Shown here: positions 1 through 5,698 of the stretch, in pieces
Position numbering within the stretch: position 1 is the first letter of the stretch
Layout: each line of letters opens with the position of its first letter
Assembly (NCBI GenBank): GCA_937942105.1
Contig: CALDFS010000045.1
Coordinates: forward strand, 1-6,881
Length of the DNA stretch: 6,881 nt
Direction of reading: 5' to 3'
Source of the DNA: an uncultured Ruminococcus sp.
GTDB lineage: Bacteria > Bacillota > Clostridia > Oscillospirales > Ruminococcaceae
Notes under the pieces: generated by a model
Database searches by the model: none
What the model was told of the DNA's origin: nothing
Seen by the model: only the letters and a program-made list of their open reading frames with translations
Made by a program: the position numbers and the translations under genes

Positions 1-796
1 TTTCCCTTGCCTTTTCAACGTCCATATCGATTCCAACGTGCATCTGCAAGCCAACGCCGTCAACCGGAACATCCTCTTCAAGCATCTTTTTGACCATGTT
101 ATACATGGTTATAGCCTTATCGGTGGAGCTTTCAAGGCTGTAGTCATTGATGATAAGCCTGGCATCAGGGTCGGCTTCGTGGGCGGTGCGGAAGGCTATC
201 TCGATAAAATCGTACCTGTCGCCGTCGCCATCGTAATCCTTGATTATTTTGAGCCAGTTGGAAAGGCGAAGACCGTAGCTGTCATCCAGAACCTCGTTGC
301 AGACGTCCCAGGTATCAATTTTGCCCTTATAGCGCGATACTACAGTGGTTATATGCTCCTTCATCCTTTCAACCAACAGGTCTGCGGAAGCCTGCTCGCC
401 GTTATCCTCAAAGAACCAGTTGGGAACCTGAGAATGCCATACAAGGGTGTGACCGCGCAGGGTCTTGCCGTACTTCTCGCCGAATTCAACGAACTTATCA
501 GTCGCATCGAAGTTATATGTATCCTCCTTGGGATGGATCTGATCCGGCTTGGTTTCGTTTTCCATTACAAAGGTGTTGAAGTGCTTGTTGATGACCTTAA
601 AGCGGTCAGAAGTCTCATCGGTCAGATCCCACGAGTTTATCGCCGCACCGATATTGAAGTAATCGGCATAGGCTTCGCACAGGGAAGGCGCTTCATCGTC
701 ATAGGCGTATTCGGGTTTGGCTTCACCGCAGGCGGTCATAACAGTCATCATCATAATGACTGCTAAAACTGCGCTCAGTATTCGTTTCGTCTTCAT
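1..796 (-). CDS. GH10 endo-1,4-beta-xylanase, lipoprotein (3' end outside window)
   Basis: This is the N-terminal 265 residues of a glycoside hydrolase family 10 enzyme that would cleave beta-1,4-xylan outside the cell. Residues 1-22 form a signal peptide (basic MKTKR, then a hydrophobic stretch) ending in TAC, so Cys23 is a probable lipidation site; the lipobox is slightly atypical, with Met at -3. The catalytic barrel starts almost at once (FNIGAAI near 48) and shows the family motifs ENETKPD (80-85), GHTLVWHSQVPNWF (115-128), WDVCNEV (163-169, with Glu168 the expected acid/base) and GVGLQMH (247-253). The nucleophile motif (usually TELD) would lie beyond the window edge. No carbohydrate-binding module is visible before the barrel. 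The start is fixed by a strong GGAGGA site 9 nt upstream. Oddity: an Asp-rich DYDGDGD insertion at 187-193. The family assignment is firm; substrate preference within GH10 is inferred. Confidence 0.93.
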   Translation of the reverse strand, partial: MKTKRILSAVLAVIMMMTVMTACGEAKPEYAYDDEAPSLCEAYADYFNIGAAINSWDLTDETSDRFKVINKHFNTFVMENETKPDQIHPKEDTYNFDATDKFVEFGEKYGKTLRGHTLVWHSQVPNWFFEDNGEQASADLLVERMKEHITTVVSRYKGKIDTWDVCNEVLDDSYGLRLSNWLKIIKDYDGDGDRYDFIEIAFRTAHEADPDARLIINDYSLESSTDKAITMYNMVKKMLEEDVPVDGVGLQMHVGIDMDVEKARE

Positions 797-805
797 AAAT
801 AATGT

Positions 806-811
806 TCCTCC
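806..811 (-). promoter_or_regulatory. Ribosome binding site of the GH10 gene
   Basis: GGAGGA on the minus strand, 9 nt before the ATG at 796. It lies in the 40-nt gap after the DUF3810 stop codon. It is much stronger than the site in front of the preceding gene, so the xylanase can be translated independently. I see no terminator hairpin and no convincing -35/-10 pair in this gap. Confidence 0.8.
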
Positions 812-836
812 AAATGTCTGATTAGATTGAAATATA

Positions 837-1979
837 CTAAATGCTTCCGTTCAAAGCATAATAGTCCATCAAAAGCTCGGTAACGCGGTAGTAAACAAGT
901 ATTCCCTCCTCAACATCGTTGAATTTAAGGTTTGCTTCGGTAAAGGCTTCGGAAACTGCCTGAACAGTTTCAGTCGGGATTATCTCCTTCTCCTCGTTTT
1001 CCTCCCAGTAGTCCGATTTAAATGAGTAAAGGTCATAATCCCAGACGTTATCCGGAACGCCCCTTACGGCTTCGCGGAGCCTGTCCGCATAATCGGTATC
1101 CAAAAGCTCGCTTGCGTTGGAATACAGGTAATAGAAAGCGTCAAGATAAGCGCTGTATTGAAGAGTCTTGCTGTTCGAGCGGGTACAGGCGATTATTGCG
1201 GCAAAGCTTGCTTCATCCTCCTGAATTATCCCTTTAAGATGCGAAAGCTCATGACAGATGGTGCAGGGCTTTGAAATATCCTGCGGGTCGCGGTTGTAGG
1301 TGGCTTCAAAGGCGAACGGGATATACAGCCCTATAAGGCTTTCCTGCGACATGAAGAAGGAAAAGTATATCTTCTTGGGGTTGGGGTAATATCCCGAAAG
1401 CTGGGAGTATTCCAAGGAAGCGTCTAATAAAGCCTGCTTGCAGTCATTAATATAGCTTTCATCGGGAAGGACAATATAGCCGTCCTCCCCGCGTTCAAAC
1501 TCAGGTTCAAGCTCAGAAAGGCGCACCGAAACGGCCTCTAAGGTATCCAGCAGAAGTTCCTCGGTATGCTCAGTCTCTGGAAAATACCTTTCCGAAAATG
1601 TTGAACACTGGTACATAACAAAGCAGTTGAGCGTTTCGGTCGCGAAAACATAAGCTGCCGCCCACAGAACCAACCTGAAAGCGGTTTTTGTAACCCTTTC
1701 GCTCAGCGGCTTATCCTTATGCTTCACCATCAGAAAGATAACAAGCACAGGCACGCCTATCAGCAGCGCGGCAACGGCTATGAATATCATAGCCTCGCCG
1801 ACAGAGAAGCTAAAAAGCCCGGAAAGCCTGATGAACGGCGTTGATATAACCGGATATATTTTTTGTACATAGAAGTCGGAAAAGCCGGTTGAAAGCCTTG
1901 CAATAATATTAATCAAAAGCATAATTGCAAATATTGCAGTCAGGGCAATATCCGATTTTTTAAGGCGTAATTTTTTCAT
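837..1979 (-). CDS. DUF3810-family membrane protein with HExxH metallopeptidase motif
   Basis: A 380-residue protein that matches the pattern of the DUF3810 family, whose substrate is unknown to me. Three membrane segments lie in the first third (about 11-28, 62-85 and 101-118), followed by a large soluble domain. That domain holds HELSH at 243-247, and a downstream EDE at 254-256 gives a candidate third ligand (Glu256 most likely). This is the layout of a zinc-dependent gluzincin-type peptidase, so the protein is probably a membrane-anchored metalloprotease. The gene starts 4 nt after the CDF transporter stop codon and has no clear Shine-Dalgarno sequence, which suggests translational coupling to it. 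Proteolytic activity is inferred from the motif; the family resemblance is from memory and was not searched. Confidence 0.82.
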   Translation of the reverse strand: MKKLRLKKSDIALTAIFAIMLLINIIARLSTGFSDFYVQKIYPVISTPFIRLSGLFSFSVGEAMIFIAVAALLIGVPVLVIFLMVKHKDKPLSERVTKTAFRLVLWAAAYVFATETLNCFVMYQCSTFSERYFPETEHTEELLLDTLEAVSVRLSELEPEFERGEDGYIVLPDESYINDCKQALLDASLEYSQLSGYYPNPKKIYFSFFMSQESLIGLYIPFAFEATYNRDPQDISKPCTICHELSHLKGIIQEDEASFAAIIACTRSNSKTLQYSAYLDAFYYLYSNASELLDTDYADRLREAVRGVPDNVWDYDLYSFKSDYWEENEEKEIIPTETVQAVSEAFTEANLKFNDVEEGILVYYRVTELLMDYYALNGSI

Positions 1980-1983
1980 CGGT

Positions 1984-3150
1984 TCAATTCATTTTCTTAT
2001 CTACATTGATAACAAAGTAGAAGGTTCCTGTTTCCCCGGAAAATTCCTGCGCGAGTGTTTCCTTCAGCTTATCTATATCATATTTTTTGTCGAACGGCTC
2101 TATAATGTCGAACAGGACGTTTGTGTGAGTAGGACCGTCAACCAGCCGGAAATCATGCAGCCTGATATCCGGGTCGTACTTCTTTACTCCCTCTTTAGCA
2201 AGCTCATAAAGCTTGCTTCGGCGGGGATTGGAGATATCCACAGGGTCCATATGAATGGTAAGAAGGATTCCCAGCTTCGTCCTTGCCTCCCTTTCTATGT
2301 TGTCTATAAGGTCGTGGATATGTATAACATCCTTCTTAGCGTCGAATTCTACGTGTATCGAGGCAAAAACTTTTCCCACGCCATAGCTGTGAATTATAAG
2401 GTCGTGATATCCCAGAAGCTCTTCTCTGCCATCTATAAGGGAGCATATCGAATCCACCTGCTCCTTTGTCGGCGGAACGCCGAGCATGGGGTTTATAGCG
2501 TCCTTAACCATTCCCACTGCCGACCATATGACGAAGACAGACACCGCAAGACCCACCCAGCCGTCTATATTGATTTGAAAGACCTGCATTACTATCATGC
2601 TTACAAGAACAGAAAGGGTGGAAATCGTATCATTCCGTGAATCCATGGCAGTCGCCCTTATGGCTTCGGAATCTATCGCCCTGGCGAAATCGAGATATGT
2701 GAGCATCTGAACAAGCTTTACAGCAACAGCTATTACAAGTACCGCATATGTAACCATGCTGATTGAAAGCTCCTGCGGGCGCAGAATCTTATCCACCGAG
2801 CTTTTTGCGAACAGCACTCCGATACACAGCACCAGAATTGCAACCAAAAGCGCGGTTATCTGCTCGTATCTTGCATGACCGTAGGGGTGGTCCTTATCGG
2901 CGGGGCGGTTTGAAAGCCGGAAGCCTATCATTGTAAGAATCGATGAGCCTGCGTCTGAAAGATTATTTACGGCTTCCGCTACTATTGTAATACTGTTCGC
3001 CAGCAGACCTATGATTATCTTGATGACAAACAGCAGTATATTCGTTGCTATTCCGAAAGCACCCGCAACAACGCCATACCGTATTCTAACGGCTGGGTCG
3101 GAGGTATTTTTATAGTCTTTTATGAAAAGTCTTTTCAGCAAATGCAACAC
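1984..3150 (-). CDS. Cation diffusion facilitator (CDF) family metal transporter
   Basis: A 388-residue inner-membrane divalent-metal/proton antiporter of the CDF family. Six membrane segments are visible between about 26 and 215. The transport site should be formed by N62xxxD66 in TM2 and D170xxxD174 in TM5; FieF has DxxxD and HxxxD at these places, so the metal may differ (Mn, Fe or Zn; not decidable here). The TM2-TM3 loop carries PADKDHPYGHARYE, a good family signature. A cytoplasmic ferredoxin-like domain follows (about 222-305, with HD at 249-250 and HMDP at 300-303). About 80 further residues (310-388) look like a second copy of that fold, making the protein longer than the roughly 300-residue FieF. 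The start codon is uncertain: GTG at 3150, TTG at 3147 and TTG at 3141 are all possible, and no ATG is available nearby. It is the first gene of its unit. Confidence 0.92.
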   Translation of the reverse strand: MLHLLKRLFIKDYKNTSDPAVRIRYGVVAGAFGIATNILLFVIKIIIGLLANSITIVAEAVNNLSDAGSSILTMIGFRLSNRPADKDHPYGHARYEQITALLVAILVLCIGVLFAKSSVDKILRPQELSISMVTYAVLVIAVAVKLVQMLTYLDFARAIDSEAIRATAMDSRNDTISTLSVLVSMIVMQVFQINIDGWVGLAVSVFVIWSAVGMVKDAINPMLGVPPTKEQVDSICSLIDGREELLGYHDLIIHSYGVGKVFASIHVEFDAKKDVIHIHDLIDNIEREARTKLGILLTIHMDPVDISNPRRSKLYELAKEGVKKYDPDIRLHDFRLVDGPTHTNVLFDIIEPFDKKYDIDKLKETLAQEFSGETGTFYFVINVDKKMN

Positions 3151-3159
3151 CTTACCTAA

Positions 3160-3171
3160 TATATTAATATA
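3160..3171. repeat. 12-bp perfect palindrome near the CDF gene's expected transcription start
   Basis: TATATTAATATA is a perfect inverted repeat, placed just downstream of the candidate -10 box and upstream of the CDF start codon. The position would suit an operator. However, it is made only of A and T in a very AT-rich gap, so it may be chance. Confidence 0.25.
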
Positions 3172-3199
3172 AGTATATCATATTATAGAAATAAATCAA
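3172..3199 (-). promoter_or_regulatory. Candidate sigma-A promoter for the CDF-DUF3810 unit
   Basis: On the minus strand, TTGATT (3199-3194) and TATACT (3177-3172) are separated by 16 nt. They match the -35 consensus at 4 of 6 bases and the -10 consensus at 5 of 6. Transcription would start near 3165, giving a leader of about 15 nt before the CDF start. It lies between the yfbR stop and the CDF start, the only gap between genes in the window with room for a promoter. A nearby TATAAT (3187-3182) lacks a good -35 partner. Confidence 0.5.
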
Positions 3200-3206
3200 T
3201 AAGAAC

Positions 3207-3228
3207 TAAGGCTGTAAAATCTGCCTTA
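3207..3228 (-). terminator. Weak hairpin at the end of yfbR, possible intrinsic terminator
   Basis: TAAGGC (3228-3223) pairs perfectly with GCCTTA (3212-3207) across a 10-nt loop. On the minus strand a U-rich but interrupted tail (GUUCUUAUUGAUUUAUUU) follows. The stem contains the yfbR stop codon. Six pairs and a broken U-tract make it a weak terminator at best, so some readthrough into the CDF gene is likely. Confidence 0.4.
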
Positions 3229-3846
3229 TTTTCTGGTCTGCTCATCCAGCGTAAGCTCGTATGCGGGAAGAAATTCCTTTATGAACAGGTCGGCTTCCGG
3301 CAGATTCATTACCTTTATCGCTTCCATAGTCTGCTTTTCCGCCTGAGCAAAGTCGTTATTTCCGGATTTTCTTTCCTCTATGCACTTAATAAGTGCCGAA
3401 ATCTTGTCCGCTGCCTTTACGAGTGAGGCAAGTTCGGAATCATCAGGCGCAAGTATTTTGCGGTAATCCTCGGCAATATCGCCCGGAATCTGCGAAACAA
3501 GCTCGTCAACCGCGGCTGCCTCTACCTTTTTATAAGCCTTGCTGATATCGCTGCTGAAATACTTTACAGGCGTAGGCAGGTCACCGGTTATAATCTCGGG
3601 CACATCGTGAAAAATGGCTATAACCGCCGCTCTTTCGGGATTCACATTTCCACCGAAGCGGGTATTTCTCAGCTCGCACAGAAGGTGCGCTATGATTGCA
3701 ACATCAAGCGAATGCTCGGCAATATTTTCCGACCGCGAATTGCGCATAAGCCCCCAGCGGTTGATATATTTCATCCTTGATGTCAGGGCAAAGAAGCTGT
3801 TTGCGGATACAGTTGTGCACTTTGAATTATCTGTAGATGTACTCAT
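3226..3846 (-). CDS. yfbR: YfbR-type HD-domain 5'-deoxynucleotidase
   Basis: A 206-residue cytosolic phosphohydrolase that should remove phosphate from deoxynucleoside 5'-monophosphates, a step in dNMP turnover and salvage. It resembles E. coli YfbR along most of its length: INRWGLMRN, EHSLDVA, FGGNVNPER, TGDLPTPVKYF, AGNN-like SGNN, and LTLDE at the end. The metal ligands of the HD site are present: His45, His80-Asp81 and Asp147. Glu84 and Asp89 match the catalytic Glu72 and Asp77 of E. coli, and the Arg30-Trp31 pair matches the substrate-contacting residues. The N-terminus is about 12 residues longer than in E. coli. The start is supported by a strong ribosome site and by a 4-nt ATGA overlap with the DUF4364 gene. 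It is the last gene of its apparent operon. Confidence 0.95.
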   Translation of the reverse strand: MSTSTDNSKCTTVSANSFFALTSRMKYINRWGLMRNSRSENIAEHSLDVAIIAHLLCELRNTRFGGNVNPERAAVIAIFHDVPEIITGDLPTPVKYFSSDISKAYKKVEAAAVDELVSQIPGDIAEDYRKILAPDDSELASLVKAADKISALIKCIEERKSGNNDFAQAEKQTMEAIKVMNLPEADLFIKEFLPAYELTLDEQTRK

Positions 3847-4433
3847 AGGTCGTTGACCTCCTCCGGCATAGGGTCATATTCCTCGTTTTCTATGGCGAAA
3901 TCTATTATTTTGGCGTAGAAATCAGTGGGGTTTCGAGATATCTTTTCAGAAAGCATCTTAGCCTGCTCCTCGTCCGGAGCGAAGAGCTTCAGGTCCATAA
4001 GCGCAATGCCGCTGTCGGTGCAGAGGCAGTTGACGGAATATCCCCTATCCATCTTGACGATGTCCACCTTAACGTCATTGTCGTTTTTAAGCTTTGCAAA
4101 GAATTTTAAGCCGCTGGAAAGTATTCTGTCGCGGAAGCTTTTGGGAACAAACCGTTTGAAATCGTTTGCTCCCCGCTTTGCATTTTCTGAAAGATAGTAA
4201 TACTCAACGCCGTCTATTACCTGGGTAAGGATCATTTTGCTTTCAAGCATCTGCTCCACAACGTCGGAATAGAGGAAATAGTTTACATATCCATCCGCAG
4301 TGGCGATTTCGGTCAGCTGGTCGCGGGTTATGGGCCGCCCCAACTGCCACATAAAATATGCCAAAAGTATTTTAACCTCGTAGGTATCGTCGAGCTTAAG
4401 CTCAGGGTTAAGATAATCGTTGTGCTTTATCAT
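3843..4433 (-). CDS. DUF4364 family protein, probable winged-helix regulator
   Basis: A 196-residue protein that I recognise as DUF4364-like, a family seen mostly in Clostridia and without an established function. Residues of about 18-82 read as a winged helix: helix 18-31, helix 36-46 (TRDQLTEIAT), a third helix 50-64, and a beta wing with VIDGVEYYYLS (72-82). The remainder is a mixed alpha/beta domain that may serve for dimerisation or ligand binding. An acidic tail (EEYDPMPEEVNDL) ends the protein. An AAAGGA site lies 9 nt before the ATG. It follows the EPSPS-like gene by 28 nt and overlaps yfbR by 4 nt, so it is probably translated together with yfbR. DNA binding and any target are inferred from the fold alone. 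Confidence 0.8.
   Translation of the reverse strand: MIKHNDYLNPELKLDDTYEVKILLAYFMWQLGRPITRDQLTEIATADGYVNYFLYSDVVEQMLESKMILTQVIDGVEYYYLSENAKRGANDFKRFVPKSFRDRILSSGLKFFAKLKNDNDVKVDIVKMDRGYSVNCLCTDSGIALMDLKLFAPDEEQAKMLSEKISRNPTDFYAKIIDFAIENEEYDPMPEEVNDL
3856..3864 (-). promoter_or_regulatory. Ribosome binding site of yfbR, inside DUF4364
   Basis: GGAGGAGGT on the minus strand, 9 nt before the yfbR ATG, within the last codons of the DUF4364 gene. It decides the yfbR start in favour of the longer N-terminus and shows that the gene has strong initiation despite the ATGA overlap. Confidence 0.8.
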
Positions 4434-4442
4434 AAATCAGTA

Positions 4443-4450
4443 TCCTTTAA
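4443..4450 (-). promoter_or_regulatory. Ribosome binding site of the DUF4364 gene
   Basis: TTAAAGGA on the minus strand, 9 nt before the ATG at 4433, in the 28-nt gap after the EPSPS-like stop codon. It supports the chosen start. Confidence 0.65.
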
Positions 4451-4461
4451 CAATCAGTTTT

Positions 4462-5676
4462 TCAATGTCGGTTTTGCCCAGTGCCGTATTCCATCGTACC
4501 GCCAAGGTCGCGGAAGGCTTCAAAGAATTCAGGGCAGTATTTCTTTGCGCAGTCTGCGTTGGCAATAGTCAATCTGCCGCGGCAGATGGTTGAAAGAATC
4601 ATCGCCGCATATACAATTTCAGGGTCGCCGCAGGAATCAACACTGCCCCCGGGAAGGGATTTTCTGCCCTTTATGCGAAGATCATCACCGTCGATATATG
4701 CGCACCCTCCGGCGCCGTTCACCATTGCGGATATATTATTCATTGATTTTCTTCCTATATTCCTAAGAACCGATTCGCCCTTAAGAGAGCAGGCGAACAC
4801 CGCCATCGCAGGCGCTAAAGAGTGACATTCCGAAAAATCGTAATCAAAGCCCTTTCTTCCCGAGTACATCACCGAGCGGATGATTTCAAACACAGCGGTT
4901 TCGGGCTGGAATGACGCCGCATCAAGACCGGTTACGCTTATGTTAGAGGTCATAGCATTGGCAACGGCGAAATTTGAGGCGATAAGAAAATCTCCCCCTG
5001 CCCTTGCCTCCGAAAGGCTGAAATGCTGACCGCCTCGGATTATATACTTATCCGCAGAGCAGGCGGCCTGAATCCTGCTTTGATGCATGGCGTTAAGGGT
5101 CATATCTATATACGGCTTAGCCCCGGGCGAAGGGCTGAAAACTATCATGCTGTCCGTTTCAAATATAGCAAGAGCAAGCATAAGCCCGGAAGCAAGCTGA
5201 TGTGGGATATCCGGCGGAAGCTCATATATCCCAGAGCCAAGGCTGCCGCTTATGCTAAAAGGCATTCTGCCGCTGTAATCGGTGGTCATGCCGTGACTGC
5301 ACAGGCAGGAAAGAAACTTTGCAAGCCCCTCGCCCGCAAGAGCCTGACTTCCGCAGAACGCCGCATTAACGCCGTACGCGGCGGCTAAGGGGAGCGTATA
5401 CGCCAAAGCCGCATAGGAGCAGCCGCAGTCGATGGTTACATTGTTCTTGATAACAATATCGGCAAAGCGTATTCTGTCCTCACGGACGCTGAGCTGTGCT
5501 CCCATGATTTTTAATGCGTTTATCAGGCGGTTCACATTTTCGGTCATTCCAACGCCCTTTACAACCGAGGATGGCTTTGAAAGCGCGCCGCATACCAGAA
5601 GCCTCAGCGCTTCCTCCTCGGATGGCACAGCCCTGAACGTTCCGCAAAGCTTTGCCGGTGTTATTATTAAATCCAT
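4462..5676 (-). CDS. EPSP-synthase-fold protein with degenerate active site (AroA-like pseudoenzyme)
   Basis: A 404-residue protein of the enolpyruvyl transferase fold, closest to 3-phosphoshikimate 1-carboxyvinyltransferase (AroA) and near its usual length (about 425). Landmarks kept include KPYIDMTLNAM (187-197), LAPAMAV (287-293), GDPEI (350-354) and ADCAKKYCPEFFEAF (374-388) before LGG. In E. coli AroA numbering, Arg27, Gln171, Tyr200, Lys340 and Lys411 appear kept. The other key residues are changed: Lys22 and Ser23 are Glu20 and Glu21, the NAGT loop is C86-S-Y-A, Arg124 is Glu116, Ser197 is Ala186, Asp313 is Ser286, Glu341 is Ser311, Arg344 is Asn314, and His385-Arg386 is Pro352-Glu353. 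PEP and shikimate-3-phosphate binding as in AroA is therefore unlikely. Fifteen cysteines is high for this fold. The frame is intact. A GAGG ribosome site lies only 4 nt before ATG. The role is unknown; automated annotation as a working AroA would probably be wrong. Confidence 0.88.
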   Translation of the reverse strand: MDLIITPAKLCGTFRAVPSEEEALRLLVCGALSKPSSVVKGVGMTENVNRLINALKIMGAQLSVREDRIRFADIVIKNNVTIDCGCSYAALAYTLPLAAAYGVNAAFCGSQALAGEGLAKFLSCLCSHGMTTDYSGRMPFSISGSLGSGIYELPPDIPHQLASGLMLALAIFETDSMIVFSPSPGAKPYIDMTLNAMHQSRIQAACSADKYIIRGGQHFSLSEARAGGDFLIASNFAVANAMTSNISVTGLDAASFQPETAVFEIIRSVMYSGRKGFDYDFSECHSLAPAMAVFACSLKGESVLRNIGRKSMNNISAMVNGAGGCAYIDGDDLRIKGRKSLPGGSVDSCGDPEIVYAAMILSTICRGRLTIANADCAKKYCPEFFEAFRDLGGTMEYGTGQNRH

Positions 5677-5680
5677 ATTT

Positions 5681-5684
5681 CCTC
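5681..5684 (-). promoter_or_regulatory. Closely spaced ribosome binding site of the EPSPS-like gene
   Basis: GAGG, within AAAGAGGAAAT, lies only 4 nt before the ATG at 5676, shorter than the 9-nt spacing used by three other genes here. No better in-frame start exists nearby, so this start is kept. Initiation may be weak. Confidence 0.5.
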
Positions 5685-5698
5685 TTTTTTATTGAGCT

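Noticed and set aside
38..766. Long plus-strand open frame of 242 codons
   Set aside because: It lies wholly antisense to the GH10 gene, whose frame carries clear family motifs, a signal peptide and a ribosome site. The plus-strand product resembles nothing I recognise.
797..836. Separate promoter or terminator before the GH10 gene
   Set aside because: The 40-nt gap has no inverted repeat and no -35/-10 pair with proper spacing; TATATT occurs, but its upstream TTGAAC is only 12 nt away.
2125..2640. Plus-strand open frame of 171 codons
   Set aside because: Antisense shadow of the CDF transporter, without a recognisable domain.
3182..3187. TATAAT as the -10 box of the CDF promoter
   Set aside because: No acceptable -35 hexamer lies 16-18 nt upstream; TATACT at 3177-3172 pairs better with TTGATT.
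5023..5388. Plus-strand open frame of 121 codons
   Set aside because: Antisense to the EPSPS-like gene, basic and low in structure; a shadow of the minus-strand frame.
4462..5676. MurA (UDP-GlcNAc enolpyruvyl transferase) as the identity of the EPSPS-like gene
   Set aside because: No MurA signature is seen (the Lys-Asn start motif and the catalytic Cys loop are missing), whereas DCG-x-S, KPYID and ADC-x-K-x-x-P-x-F-F match AroA.
4462..5676. Frameshift or sequencing error as the cause of the missing AroA residues
   Set aside because: The changed motifs are spread over the whole protein and lie between correctly framed conserved segments, so no single shift or error explains them.
5685..5690. 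T-run as a terminator between pcrA and the EPSPS-like gene
   Set aside because: On the transcribed strand it reads as an A-run, and no stem precedes it.
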